A stretch of DNA of 64,000 nt from Campylobacter showae (GCF_900699785.1 NZ_LR535679.1:806001-870000); one strand, 5' to 3'; positions 7,527 through 17,791 are shown, numbered from the stretch's first letter. Notes: a model not told the origin generated them from the sequence alone. Made by a program: numbers and translations.

Positions 7527-10500
7527 TTACTGCGTCGCTCCCATCATCACGCTTGCGTATTCTCCTTGCTTAGCGTCCGTTTTTTCCGGCTTTTTGATCT
7601 CGATCCTGTTTTGATCTAGGCTCGCTTTAATTAGCGCGTCTTTTACTACCTGCGCGCGCGAGTTAGCTAGCTTTATTAGCCTTTCTTTTTCTACTTCGAT
7701 ACTCTTTAGCGCCGCCTCTCGTTGCGCTTTTTCGTCGCCGTCTTTGACGCCCGGAGCTAGTATGGCTAAGGCGCTCGCATAGTCTTTGCCTGTTTGTGCC
7801 ATAGTTTGAGCGATCTTAGCGTTTAGTTTTTCGTTTTTAAACGCCTCTTCATCGACGTCCGCGTACACGGGCGTTATGCTTAGCTTCATCTTAGGCTTTG
7901 CGCTCGTTAGCTTGATAAAGTCGCCTATCTTAGCCTGCTCGGAGACTATGAGCTCGTTACTAGCAGCCATAAAGTCGATCGTGCTTAGATCCTCGCTGCC
8001 TAGCCCCAGCGCATTTCCCAAAAATCTAAACGGAGCTAGCGTAATATCGGCAAATAGCTTTTTTACCGCCGCCCAGACGATGCCGCCGTATTTAAAATCA
8101 GGGTCGTTTAGATCGCCCTCTACCGGCAGGTCGATATTTATCTGATTGTTTTGATCGCTTAGTATCGAGATAGCAAGCGATAAAGGCAGATCTACCGCGT
8201 CTTTAGACTCGACCTTTTCGCCTAGAGTTAGAGTGTCTAGATTTACTATGTTGCTACCTTTTAGCTTAGAGTCCGCAACCTCGTAGTTTAGGGTCAAATT
8301 TAGCTTGCCTTTTTCTATCTTATAGCCCAAAAACTGCCCGCTATACGGCGTCACGTCTTTTAAATCTATGTCTTTAAAACCTAGTTTTATCTCGGTGCTT
8401 TTTTTGAGATCAAACGGCAGTAGCTTTAGCCCGATCTTGCTAAAGCCGCTCTTGCCGACCACGCCTTCAAAAGTACCCATCGTAGGGCGTTTTTGATCCA
8501 CTTCAAATAGCACGCCCTCAAGCTTAGCTATCCTCGTAGCAAAAGGCATAAATAGCGATGCATCCGAAAAATCTACCTCGCCGCCCTCGACTAAAATTTG
8601 CTTCACGGCAAATCCGAAATCGCCCTCTTTTTGGTCTTGCTTAGCGGCTTTAGCGTCGTTTGTTTTATGCTCGGTTTTTACCTCTTTTTTATCGATGGCG
8701 CTAGTTTTTTTAGGCTCGGCATTTGCGGTTTTTTCGGCCTTGGCGCCGTCTTTATTTTTTACAAGTCGGCTTAAATTTAACTCGCGCTCCTTGTTTAAAT
8801 GCGCCTTTAAAAACGGCGCGCTAAGAGTCACGCGCTCTAGATTTAAGAAATTTTTCGCAAACGAAATTTTAGAGAGTTTGAGGTTTTTAAAGGCAAAAAC
8901 CTTATCGCCGGAGCCGTCTGTAAGCTCGATATTTGCGATGTTTGCCTTACCGCTTACGGAGGCGTCCGCGGCGTATTTTACATTTAGCTCGGCATTTAGC
9001 TCGCCGCTTTTTAGGCTCGCGTCCAGATAGTTTTTAGCGTAGGCGAAGTATCGAGGCAAATTTGCGTCGTTTAGTTTTACGTCAGCCTCGATATTTAGGG
9101 GCTCAGGCGTGATTTTGCCGCTAAAAGCAAAATTTAGCTTTTGCGAGCTTTTCATGTCGATTTTGGCACTCACGGGCGAGGCTAAATTTTCGCTGATATT
9201 TTGTAAATTTACATTTAGTCCGTCAAATTTGTGCGCTATCTTTTGACCTTCGAAAATATGCGTTACGCCGATATCGGCACCCGTAACGGCGACGTTTTTG
9301 ACGCTAAATTTAAATCCGCTCTTTGTATCTTGAGCGCTTTTTTGCTCGGTTTTTTGGCTCTTTTTTGAGGCGGTTTTTTCTGCCGTTTTTTGAGATTTGG
9401 CAGGTTTTTTCGCGCTTTCGTTTTTGCTTTTGGTGCTTGATTTTTTAGCGGCTGTTTTTTCGCCGTTTAGTCCAAGCTCGCTAATAGCGCTAAGCTCGCA
9501 GTTTTCTTTTAGCTCGGTTGCAAATTTAGGCTTATTTATACTTACGCTTCCTATTTGCAGCGCCGTTTTAGCTAGATCCAGATCCGTATCCTTCACGCCG
9601 ATTTCAGCGACGGCGGCGATCTCTTTATTTTTAGTTTTTAGTGCGATTTTTTGAGCTTTTATTTCACCGATAGAAGCTGTGCTAGCGTTATTTTCCAGCG
9701 TAAATTTAGGCGCGTTTATGATGAGCTTTTCTAGGCTTGCAGCGCCGTTTTTACCGACAGGGGCGGAGGCTGCGTTAAGCGTCAAATTTTTTAGGCTAGC
9801 TGCGATATTTTGCCCGTTTATTTTTGCGCCCAGCTCGCTTGCGTTTGCGTCTTTTAGCTTTATCTCGCCGACGCTTTTTTCGGTCAAATTTATACCGCTA
9901 ACGCCCAGGGTTTTGAGCGCTGTGGAGGCGTTTATATCGCCCTTTTCGTTTATATCGGCCTTAAGCGCGACGCCGCTTAAATTTAGCATGTTTAAATTTG
10001 CCTGTGCCTCGCCTTTAAAGCTCGTGTTTTTAAATTTTATCTCGCCGATATCGGCCACGAAGCTTCTTTTTTCGCCGGCAAGGCCGCTTATCTCGATGCT
10101 CGGTAGATCAAGCTCCTCTAGGCTCAAATTTTGCCCGTCTAGCTGCGCCTCAAACGACTTTAAATTTAAAGCTGCATTTTTTAAAGCAGCCTTGATAACG
10201 TCGCCGTCCGCGCTTAGTTCGTAGCCGGTTTTCGCGTTTATAAGCGCGCTGTTTATGCACAGATCTTGCGTATCGATGAAGCTAAGAGCGACGGGGCGGA
10301 CGTTAAAGTCCTTTAGGCTAAGCTCGCCGTAAACTCGAAGCGGCGCAAGGTCGATGCCGCCTTGCCAGTCTAGCTTTTGCGCTAGCGTGGAGTTTGCGTC
10401 AAAGACGTGCTTGCCCGCGCTATTTTGCTCGGTATTTATACCCGAGATTTCGTAGTTTATGCCCTCAAATTTGGCGCTAAACGGCTGTTTTAAACTATCG

Positions 10501-10973
10501 TCCGAGTAAGCAAACGAGCCGCCGATTATCTTTGTGCTATTTAGAGCGAAATTTATGCCGCTAGTTTCGTTATTTTCGGTGCTAGTAGCGTTTGACTCGC
10601 CTAAAAACGTAGCTAAATTTAACGTGCCGTTTTTATCTCTAGTGATATTTACGCTTGGGCTTTCAAGGCGCAAGATATCGACTTCTGCTAGCTTTTTAAA
10701 GAGCGAAAAAGGCTTAAGCTTGACGTCGATTTGCTCGGCGCTAAAAAGTGGCGCTGTCGTGTTTAGCTCGGGGCGCGTAACGTTTAGCTCGAAGGTAAAG
10801 GGGTTAAATTTAGCCTCCGACACGCTAAGGCTCGCGTTCATATCCTTTAGCTTTGCGGGCAGGGTATTTTTTAGCGCGTAAGGAACGCCTAAAAAGCCCG
10901 CAAGCGTGTAGATAAGCAGCAAGCCCGCGAGCGAGCCTAGGATAATAAGAGCGATTTTTTTACTTTTTTGCAT
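7527..10973 (-). CDS. DUF748 (AsmA-like) envelope protein
   Basis: This 1148-residue protein has an N-terminal membrane anchor at about 7-28 (IALIILGSLAGLLLIYTLAGFL) followed by PYALKNTLPAKLKDMNASLS and KFNPFTFELNV, the hallmark start of DUF748 proteins. Long beta-rich repeats of AsmA type follow. The C-terminal third has the DUF748 signature ILSDQNNQINIDLPVEGDLN, then DPDFKYGG and APFRFLGNALG (around 970-1030). Two low-complexity Lys/Ala/Ser linkers interrupt the chain at about 501-548 and 738-778. It is anchored in the inner membrane and extends into the periplasm. AsmA-like proteins are linked to lipid transport or outer-membrane homeostasis, but the role of DUF748 members is not established. 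It is transcribed alone; no neighbour suggests a partner. Confidence 0.85.
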   Translation of the reverse strand: MQKSKKIALIILGSLAGLLLIYTLAGFLGVPYALKNTLPAKLKDMNASLSVSEAKFNPFTFELNVTRPELNTTAPLFSAEQIDVKLKPFSLFKKLAEVDILRLESPSVNITRDKNGTLNLATFLGESNATSTENNETSGINFALNSTKIIGGSFAYSDDSLKQPFSAKFEGINYEISGINTEQNSAGKHVFDANSTLAQKLDWQGGIDLAPLRVYGELSLKDFNVRPVALSFIDTQDLCINSALINAKTGYELSADGDVIKAALKNAALNLKSFEAQLDGQNLSLEELDLPSIEISGLAGEKRSFVADIGEIKFKNTSFKGEAQANLNMLNLSGVALKADINEKGDINASTALKTLGVSGINLTEKSVGEIKLKDANASELGAKINGQNIAASLKNLTLNAASAPVGKNGAASLEKLIINAPKFTLENNASTASIGEIKAQKIALKTKNKEIAAVAEIGVKDTDLDLAKTALQIGSVSINKPKFATELKENCELSAISELGLNGEKTAAKKSSTKSKNESAKKPAKSQKTAEKTASKKSQKTEQKSAQDTKSGFKFSVKNVAVTGADIGVTHIFEGQKIAHKFDGLNVNLQNISENLASPVSAKIDMKSSQKLNFAFSGKITPEPLNIEADVKLNDANLPRYFAYAKNYLDASLKSGELNAELNVKYAADASVSGKANIANIELTDGSGDKVFAFKNLKLSKISFAKNFLNLERVTLSAPFLKAHLNKERELNLSRLVKNKDGAKAEKTANAEPKKTSAIDKKEVKTEHKTNDAKAAKQDQKEGDFGFAVKQILVEGGEVDFSDASLFMPFATRIAKLEGVLFEVDQKRPTMGTFEGVVGKSGFSKIGLKLLPFDLKKSTEIKLGFKDIDLKDVTPYSGQFLGYKIEKGKLNLTLNYEVADSKLKGSNIVNLDTLTLGEKVESKDAVDLPLSLAISILSDQNNQINIDLPVEGDLNDPDFKYGGIVWAAVKKLFADITLAPFRFLGNALGLGSEDLSTIDFMAASNELIVSEQAKIGDFIKLTSAKPKMKLSITPVYADVDEEAFKNEKLNAKIAQTMAQTGKDYASALAILAPGVKDGDEKAQREAALKSIEVEKERLIKLANSRAQVVKDALIKASLDQNRIEIKKPEKTDAKQGEYASVMMGATQ

Positions 10974-11176
10974 AAATTTGCCTCGATTTTTTTGGCGGAT
11001 TTTACTAGGATTTTGATTAAAGGGCGGTTATTTTGGCGGATTTGAAATTAAAATTTGAATGTAAAATTTGGAGATATTTTGAGATTTGAAGCGGGTGTCA
11101 AATTTAGCCCGCAAATTTGATAGCCTCCAGTAAATTTAGCTTTTAAGGCCAAATTTACGGGACTAAATTTGTAAAT

Positions 11177-11215
11177 CGCTCAAGCTCGGCATTTTTTAAA
11201 ACACCGAGCTTAGCG
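11177..11215 (-). terminator. Strong hairpin just after the LapA-like gene
   Basis: CGCT-AAGCTCGG pairs with CCGAGCTT-AGCG (12 pairs, one bulged base), 7 bases past the stop codon on the minus strand. The T-run is weak (ATTTACAAATTT), so termination is likely but not typical. Confidence 0.55.
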
Positions 11216-11222
11216 GTCAAAT

Positions 11223-14200
11223 TTACAGATCGGTAGTGACGTCGTTTTCTACCTTGATCGTTACGGTTTGAGCCACGCCGTTACCGTCGTTTGCGCTGCC
11301 CGTAAACGATTTATGCGTAGCGTCAGATCCATCCGCACTCCATTGACCGCTCGATTTTGATTTTACGGTATCGTCGCTGCCGCCCTTGATCTCTAGTGTA
11401 TTGCCTGATGCACCAAGGTCTAGCACGTCTTTTGGATCGACGTTTAGCACGGCGTTATTTACGGCGCTTACGTCGACTGAGTTTATATTTTCCGCTACTT
11501 TTGCGATCTTTGATAGATCGATATTGCCGTTTCCGTCTAGGCTGTTTATGACTATGTTGCCATTATTATTGGTTGTGGTCATCTTAGTGTCGTTGCCGGT
11601 ACCCAAACCGACGCTCCCTACGGTTGCGCCGTCTTGAACGATGAGCGTATCATCGTGATTGCCCGTTCTTACGGAGTTTACTACGGTGCCTGCGTCTTTT
11701 ACTATGACGGTATCCTCGGTATTTCCGCCGGTATTGTTATCGTCTCTAAAGTCGACGGCCGTATTTATGACGTTTACCTTCGCTCCGCTTTGAACGACGA
11801 TAGTCTGCTCGCCGCTAAGTCCGTAGGCGTATAGAGCGCCCCTTACCTCGGCGCCGTCTTCGACGGTGATAGGCGCATTGCCGTTGCTTTGTATTCCGCC
11901 CACGCTAGTACCATCGCCCGAGACCGTTACGGTGCCGTTTCCGGTGTTTGCGCTAACTGCATGCTCGATATAGGCTTTGTTGTCTACGCGTATAATATCA
12001 TCACCGGCGTGACCGCTCACGGAGTGCGCTCTCGTGCCGCTTCCGGTTACGGTTATCTTATCGTCGCCGCCCCAGCCGGCTATGCCCGCATTTACCGCAT
12101 GCGCTCCGTCGCTTAGCACTATCTTGTCATCGTCTTCGCCGCCAGTGATGCTTCCGTTTACTCTAAGCTGCGAAGTAGTTAGCGCTTCGCCTACTACCGT
12201 TCCGGCGCCGGTTACGGTTATCTCGTCTTCGCCTGCGCCGCCGTCTACGGTTTTTTTAACTTTTGATCCGCTTGTTACATCGATTTTGTCTGCACCGTCT
12301 CCGCCTCTTACGTACTCATTTACGACCGCACCGTCTGAAATTTTGATAGTATCATTGTCTTCATTGCCGTCTACGCTACCGGTTACGACCGTGCCGGCTC
12401 CAGTTACGGTTATATTATCTTTACCCCATCTTCCTACTATGCCGTCGACCTTAGCCTTGTCGCTAACTAAAATAGTATCATCGCCGCCTCTACCGTTTAT
12501 TGAGCTAACGTAGGTTTGATCGCCGGTTACGGTTATTTTGTCGTCTCCCGAATCGCCCCTCACCTCTCCTTCTACGTTTGCGCCATTTTTTACAGTGATG
12601 ATATCAGCGCCGTCTCCGCCGAATATATGTTTCGCACTGGTTCCCGCACCGCTTAAAGTTATAGTATCGGCATCGGCGCCGCTGTCTACTATATCCAAAG
12701 CCGGATTTACCTGCTTTTCGTATATATCATTCATAGTTTTAGTGTCGCCTCTTATCTGCCCTATTACTTTGGCGCCGCCTTCTAGGGCTATGGTATCTTT
12801 TCCGGCTTCCCCTAATATATTGTTTATCGAAGAACTTCCTTTGGCAGTTATCACGTCGTCGCCTGCGCCGCCGCGGATGTTTCCTCTTACCGTAGCGTTT
12901 TCGACGTTTATGGTATCTATGCCGTCGTTGCCAAACACGTTACCTACGGTAGCGTTATTTTTAACGTTTATAATATCCGTGCCGTCGTTGCCTTCTATAG
13001 TAACGACCTTGGCTTTGTTTTCGACGGTTATAGTATCGTTGCCTTTATCGCCTTTTACTTCTTTTACGTAAGTATTTTCTCCCGAAACCTCGATAGTATC
13101 GTTATCTAGATCTCCGCTAACGTAGCCTTCTACTCTAGCGCCGTTTTTAACGTAAATTTTATCATCGCCGTGTCCGCCTTCGATTCTTTCTGCCACGGTA
13201 GCGTTATCTACGGTAATAGTATCTACGCCTTTATCGCCATGCACCGATTTTACTTTGGCTTTATCGCTGATCGTTATCGTAGAGTCGCCCGAGCTTACGT
13301 CGCCGACGCGAGACACTTCGGTATTTTCTCCGGTAACGGTTATGGTGTTATTTCCGGTTTCGCTATACATGCCCGCATTGGCTCCATAAACCCATCCGGC
13401 TACTTTAGAGCCGCCCTCTACGGTGATATTATTGCTGCCTTGATCTCCGGAAATATTGCCTTTTACGTTAGATTCGTTTTGCACCGAGATCTTATCATCT
13501 CCCTCTGCGCCTACTATGGCTACTCTGATCGGATTTCCTTGGCTATTTGTAGCGCTTTTGCCCTCTACCGTAGATTTATTTACGGTTATATCGTCTTTTC
13601 CGCCCTCGCCGTAAATAACTCCGCCGATAGTGCTCTCCGTGATATTTATAGTGTCCTTGCCGTCTACGCTACCGTCTGTAACGTTTTGTCTATGATCTGC
13701 GTCGCCGAATACGTTTTTCTTCACTTCGCTGTTTATTATATTGATCTCGTCGTCGCCTCTACCGCCCCAAATTTGACCGTCTACGGTTGAATTTTTGATA
13801 GTGATCTTATCGTTGCCGTGCTTGTTGTAGTCGTTTTGAGTCCCGCCTAGATAGCTATCGGCGTGCACGCCTTGGTGATTATGCGAAAGATCAGACGATT
13901 GTCCGGTTGCCCTATTGACGTATACGCCGTAAAAGCTATCCGCTCCGCCTATTTCGGAGTCGGTTATTTCTATCTCGTCGCCGCCGCCCTCGGTCAATAT
14001 TCCGCCCACTTTAGAGCCATTTTTGACAAATACCTTATCGTCGCCGGAATTTGTAAAGATAGTTCCTTTTACGGTAGCGTCATCTACGGTAACTTTTTGA
14101 TCATCCCTACTGTCTATGTCTATATCAAAAGCAACGGTAGCTTTATTTTGAACGGTTACGTCGTTTTTAGTCTCAAGCGTTCCGCCGCCGTTAGCTTCTC

Positions 14201-15620
14201 CTAATTTATAGCCCGTTATTCTGCTTACGCTAGTGTCTGCTCCATCGACTACTACCTTGTTATTTCCGGTGCCTAGTTGTACGCCGGCGTCATACTGATC
14301 CTTGGCTGCGCTAGAGTCTCTATCTCCTACGGTAGCGCCGCTTTTTACGTTGATGGTATCATCGCCGTCGCCGTCAAAGATAGCTTTTTTGATTACGGCT
14401 TTATCGCTAACGTTTATCGTATCGTCACCGCCGCCTGCAAAAACACTGCCTTGTATCGTCGTATGTTCGCCTTCTATGTTGATCTTATCATCGCCGCTGC
14501 CGCTGTTTACGTTATTTAAAATTTCGGCTCCGTTTTTAACGGTAATCGTATCGTCTCCGGTTCCGGTCGAAACCATATCGACTTTAGCGCCGTCTACGGT
14601 GATATCGTCGGCCTTATCGGAACCGAAAATTTTAGGTTTTACTGCGTTGTTAACTTTCACGATAGTAGTAGTTGCGGGATCGTACCCCGAAGTATCGGTC
14701 GTTTCGCTTGCTACCACTAACTTTTTAGCTTGATCAGAGCCTATGATTACGCTCTTATCCTTGCTTATATACCAACCGTCTTGAATGTCAAATTCCTCGG
14801 TGTTGTAGTTTAGATAAGCCTTTTCAAATGTCTGCGAATTTACGGTTTTGTTCTCTTTAGTCACGGTATATCCGCCCGGGATCGCCGAACTAAATAAAGA
14901 GCTCGTATTAGCCGTATTAAAATCTGCATACGGAGCCGCTACTTGACCGCTCACGGCACTGTCTAGAGCCTCGAAGTATTCATTTGATTTATCTAAATTT
15001 GTAGTTCTAACAGCTGCTTTAGCGCCTGTTTGGCTGATCTCCGCGTCATACGCCGATGACGGGATTTCGATCTTTTTCGGATTTAGTTGAGGTTCCGGTT
15101 GCGACTGCTGAGAACTAGCGCTCTCGGAAGCGCCCCTTGCAGCTGAGCCCTGATAAGCGTTACTGCTTTGCGAGCTTTGGCCGGCTCCGCCTAAATCGCC
15201 GTAAGTAGCGCTCACGTTTGATATATGACCGCCCTGAGTAAAAGAGACTTGGCTTAGACTAACGCCGTCTCCGTCGGCAGCGCCAGCACCGCCGCCTGCT
15301 GCGGTCGCTTCTAGATCTTGCAGTTCGGTTCCGTTAAGCAATGCTTGTTGTAACGCCTCAACGTTAGCCATCATCGCCTCGTTTCCAAAGCCCTCGTTTA
15401 GCGCTACACTTTGATCGAGCACCAGCGTATCTTTACCTAGCATTACGATATCTTTGCCGTTGTTTGCCGATATTACGATCTTAGACGCCGCGTCCTGCCC
15501 GACGACGCTCTCGCCGAGATAAACTAGATCTCCTACGTTTAGCTCTCTTTTTACGCCGTTGCTACCGATAGCTACGACTTTGCCCTCTATACTTTTTACT
15601 ATTCCTGCTTGAGTTGGCAT
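11223..15620 (-). CDS. LapA-like repeat adhesin with N-terminal retention module
   Basis: This is a 1465-residue predicted surface protein without a Sec signal. Residues 1-75 (AGIVKSIEGKVVAIGSNGVK to LGKDTLVLDQSV) match the retention module of LapA-type adhesins, which plugs the TolC-like pore of a type I secretion system. TAAG at 106-109 matches the LapG protease site. A Ser/Gln/Ala linker follows (about 130-190), then a transition region to about 330. About 1050 residues of repeats come next, alternating RTX-like turns (GGDGADKID, GGRGDDEIN, GGAGDDVIT) with strands of the type ITVKNGAKV, so a calcium-stabilised beta-roll or helix is expected. The end (LDLGASGNTLEIKGGSDDTV) resembles the C-termini of type I-secreted adhesins. 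No lapB/C/D/G genes are in the window. ATG 15620 follows AAGGA. A promoter and palindrome lie upstream. Confidence 0.8.
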   Translation of the reverse strand: MPTQAGIVKSIEGKVVAIGSNGVKRELNVGDLVYLGESVVGQDAASKIVISANNGKDIVMLGKDTLVLDQSVALNEGFGNEAMMANVEALQQALLNGTELQDLEATAAGGGAGAADGDGVSLSQVSFTQGGHISNVSATYGDLGGAGQSSQSSNAYQGSAARGASESASSQQSQPEPQLNPKKIEIPSSAYDAEISQTGAKAAVRTTNLDKSNEYFEALDSAVSGQVAAPYADFNTANTSSLFSSAIPGGYTVTKENKTVNSQTFEKAYLNYNTEEFDIQDGWYISKDKSVIIGSDQAKKLVVASETTDTSGYDPATTTIVKVNNAVKPKIFGSDKADDITVDGAKVDMVSTGTGDDTITVKNGAEILNNVNSGSGDDKINIEGEHTTIQGSVFAGGGDDTINVSDKAVIKKAIFDGDGDDTINVKSGATVGDRDSSAAKDQYDAGVQLGTGNNKVVVDGADTSVSRITGYKLGEANGGGTLETKNDVTVQNKATVAFDIDIDSRDDQKVTVDDATVKGTIFTNSGDDKVFVKNGSKVGGILTEGGGDEIEITDSEIGGADSFYGVYVNRATGQSSDLSHNHQGVHADSYLGGTQNDYNKHGNDKITIKNSTVDGQIWGGRGDDEINIINSEVKKNVFGDADHRQNVTDGSVDGKDTINITESTIGGVIYGEGGKDDITVNKSTVEGKSATNSQGNPIRVAIVGAEGDDKISVQNESNVKGNISGDQGSNNITVEGGSKVAGWVYGANAGMYSETGNNTITVTGENTEVSRVGDVSSGDSTITISDKAKVKSVHGDKGVDTITVDNATVAERIEGGHGDDKIYVKNGARVEGYVSGDLDNDTIEVSGENTYVKEVKGDKGNDTITVENKAKVVTIEGNDGTDIINVKNNATVGNVFGNDGIDTINVENATVRGNIRGGAGDDVITAKGSSSINNILGEAGKDTIALEGGAKVIGQIRGDTKTMNDIYEKQVNPALDIVDSGADADTITLSGAGTSAKHIFGGDGADIITVKNGANVEGEVRGDSGDDKITVTGDQTYVSSINGRGGDDTILVSDKAKVDGIVGRWGKDNITVTGAGTVVTGSVDGNEDNDTIKISDGAVVNEYVRGGDGADKIDVTSGSKVKKTVDGGAGEDEITVTGAGTVVGEALTTSQLRVNGSITGGEDDDKIVLSDGAHAVNAGIAGWGGDDKITVTGSGTRAHSVSGHAGDDIIRVDNKAYIEHAVSANTGNGTVTVSGDGTSVGGIQSNGNAPITVEDGAEVRGALYAYGLSGEQTIVVQSGAKVNVINTAVDFRDDNNTGGNTEDTVIVKDAGTVVNSVRTGNHDDTLIVQDGATVGSVGLGTGNDTKMTTTNNNGNIVINSLDGNGNIDLSKIAKVAENINSVDVSAVNNAVLNVDPKDVLDLGASGNTLEIKGGSDDTVKSKSSGQWSADGSDATHKSFTGSANDGNGVAQTVTIKVENDVTTDL

Positions 15621-15653
15621 AAAAATTCCTTTTTGTGTTTTAAATTTGTGCGG

Positions 15654-15659
15654 ATTATA
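15654..15659 (-). promoter_or_regulatory. -10 box of the LapA-like adhesin gene
   Basis: TATAAT on the minus strand lies 34 bases before the ATG. A start site near 15647 would give a leader of about 27 bases. No good -35 is visible, as is usual in Campylobacter. Confidence 0.5.
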
Positions 15660-15681
15660 TAGTTATTTGGGATTTTTGTAT

Positions 15682-15699
15682 ATTGTACCAAAGTACAAT
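15682..15699. promoter_or_regulatory. 18-base palindrome upstream of the LapA-like adhesin promoter
   Basis: ATTGTAC-CAAA-GTACAAT is a perfect 7-base inverted repeat with a 4-base spacer. It is centred about 43 bases upstream of the predicted start site, where activators usually bind next to RNA polymerase. The binding protein is unknown. Confidence 0.45.
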
Positions 15700-15777
15700 G
15701 AGTTAAATTTTAGAGGCGTTGTAGCCAAATTTAGAGGCGCAAATTTAACTCTGCGCCCCTCAAATTTAGCCTAAATT

Positions 15778-17751
15778 TTAAAATTTCTTCTTTCTCACTT
15801 CCGCGACAATATTTTTAGCCATATCGTCGATCTGGCGCGTTATGTCATTTGTCGTATTTACGATAGAGATATTTTCGTGCGTGATGTTATCTATCGCGGA
15901 TACCGACTCGTTTATCATATTTATCGCGCCGGTTTGCTCTTTTATATTTTCGCTCATATCGTTGATGCTTTGGGCTAGTACGTTTGCGTTGGCTTCGATT
16001 TCGCCGAGCGATTTTTGAGTGCGTTCAGCCAGCTTTCTAACCTCATCGGCCACGACGGCAAAGCCTCGTCCATGCTCGCCTGCGCGTGCCGCTTCGATAG
16101 CTGCGTTTAGAGCCAGCAAATTCGTCTGATCGGCGATGTCGCGGATGATTACGATGATGTTTTTGATCTCTTCGCTTTGGCGCGTCACGTCCTGTGCTTT
16201 TTGACTGATGGCGTTCATAGAACTACTCATCTGCTCGACCGCGGCGGCGCTTTCTTGGATAGAGTGGGCTTGTTTGCTTGCGCCCTCCGTCAAATTTCGC
16301 ATAGAATCGGCCAAAATTTTAGCTCGCTCTTCTAGCATCTGCGCCTCTTTTAGATTTTCTTTTAACATATGACTCACGGCGGCGCCGGCACTCTCTATCC
16401 CTACGATCATATCTTTTAGGTCGCTTTCTAGCTCCTCCTGCACCTCGACTTTAGCTGTATAGTCGTTTTTATTGTAGGAACTTAGCACGCGCGCGATATC
16501 TTTTAAATTTGACGAGATAGAAGCAAAGAATCGGTTTAACAGCTCTTTTAGCTCGACTAGTGCAGGGTTGTTTGGATCTGCTTTGATAGTCGCGCCCATA
16601 TGGCCCTTTATCATGAGGTTTGCGATGCCGTTCATCTCCTCGATTAGGGAGCTGTCTTTTTTGATGCCGCCTATGACCTTATCGATATTTTCATTAATAG
16701 CTCGGCTCATAACGCCAAATTCATCCTTCGTACTTACGACTAGCTTTTCAGGGGCTTTAGATGCTTCATAAGTAACAAATTTAAACGTATCGTCAAGCTT
16801 TTCTTGGATAGTTTTTATCGGGCTTAGAGATTTTTTAAGCAGTACGTAAACAAATAGCGAAAGCGCGATGATAAACACCGTAGCTAGCACAAGCTGAGCT
16901 TTTAAGAGCGGCAAAGTGTTGCTAGAAAAGGTATCCGCGCCGATGGCTGCGACCGCTAGCCAGCCTTGTTCGTTGATAGGTATAAGCTTGGCTGTTACGC
17001 TTTCGCCTTTGTAGTTGACGTATGGGATCAGGCCGTTTTCGTCAAACCTTTTTGCAGCGTATTCTTCCGCTAAATATTTACTCGCAGGGACGGTTTTTCC
17101 TACATTTGAGGGATCGCTATGCATTAGTATTAGACCGTCTTTATTCATCACGTAAACGTAACCGTATTCGGTCTTGCCCATATCGAGGATCTTTTTACTT
17201 AGAGCGTCGATTTTTAGATCTATCGCCGCTACGCCCGCAAATTTACCGCCCTCGTTTACCGGCACGGCAAAGGTCATAACTAAAATTTTATTTATCACAT
17301 CTACGTAAGGCTCGGTATAGATAGTAGCATTTGCGGATTTTGCCTGCATATACCAGTCGCGACCGCGAGGATCGTATTTGTCGGCTTCGGGAGTAGATTT
17401 TGTATTATCTGACTGGAAGTAGTGACCGTCGCTCTCTCTGCCGTAGTAAATATAATCCACGATAGAATTTGACTGATCTTTTTCTAGAACTAGTGCTTTT
17501 AGTAGCTCCTCTTCGCTATATTGCGCTTTTTGGATTTTTACGCCTAGTTTTTTTACCGTGTCGATATAGTCTTTAAAAAATGATTCCGTAACGGCATCGA
17601 CGTCTTGTAAAATTTGAGCCTGATTTTGACTGACGAGCTGGACAACTTTGTTTTGCGCCGTATAGTAGCTAACGGCGGAAATAGCGGCAAAAGAGACGAT
17701 GAGCGAGACGATGAGCATCACGGCTATCTTGTTCGTGATTGACCTAAACAT
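15778..17751 (-). CDS. Methyl-accepting chemotaxis protein with dCache sensor, predicted amino-acid receptor
   Basis: The product has 657 residues. It has a transmembrane segment at about 9-30, a periplasmic double-Cache domain at about 35-280, a second transmembrane segment at about 287-305, a linker/HAMP region, and a signalling domain at about 450-657. The signalling tip includes [20 protein letters not shown], then [16 protein letters not shown]. In the membrane-distal Cache module, Tyr126, Arg131, Trp133, Tyr134, Tyr149, Asp151 and Asp178 reproduce, with identical spacing, the pocket residues I recall for the dCache_1AA amino-acid motif (PctA Y121/R126/W128/Y129/Y144/D146/D173). It probably senses free amino acids and signals through CheW/CheA. 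No chemotaxis partner gene is nearby. No CheR-tethering pentapeptide is visible at the C-terminus (VRKKKF). Confidence 0.92.
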   Translation of the reverse strand: MFRSITNKIAVMLIVSLIVSFAAISAVSYYTAQNKVVQLVSQNQAQILQDVDAVTESFFKDYIDTVKKLGVKIQKAQYSEEELLKALVLEKDQSNSIVDYIYYGRESDGHYFQSDNTKSTPEADKYDPRGRDWYMQAKSANATIYTEPYVDVINKILVMTFAVPVNEGGKFAGVAAIDLKIDALSKKILDMGKTEYGYVYVMNKDGLILMHSDPSNVGKTVPASKYLAEEYAAKRFDENGLIPYVNYKGESVTAKLIPINEQGWLAVAAIGADTFSSNTLPLLKAQLVLATVFIIALSLFVYVLLKKSLSPIKTIQEKLDDTFKFVTYEASKAPEKLVVSTKDEFGVMSRAINENIDKVIGGIKKDSSLIEEMNGIANLMIKGHMGATIKADPNNPALVELKELLNRFFASISSNLKDIARVLSSYNKNDYTAKVEVQEELESDLKDMIVGIESAGAAVSHMLKENLKEAQMLEERAKILADSMRNLTEGASKQAHSIQESAAAVEQMSSSMNAISQKAQDVTRQSEEIKNIIVIIRDIADQTNLLALNAAIEAARAGEHGRGFAVVADEVRKLAERTQKSLGEIEANANVLAQSINDMSENIKEQTGAINMINESVSAIDNITHENISIVNTTNDITRQIDDMAKNIVAEVRKKKF

Positions 17752-17791
17752 AAACGCTTCCTTTACAAATTTAAATTCAAAATAAACGTTA

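Noticed and set aside
11386..14733. Long open frames on the + strand opposite the adhesin gene
   Set aside because: They mirror the repeat codons of the minus-strand gene, lack ribosome binding sites and show no family features.
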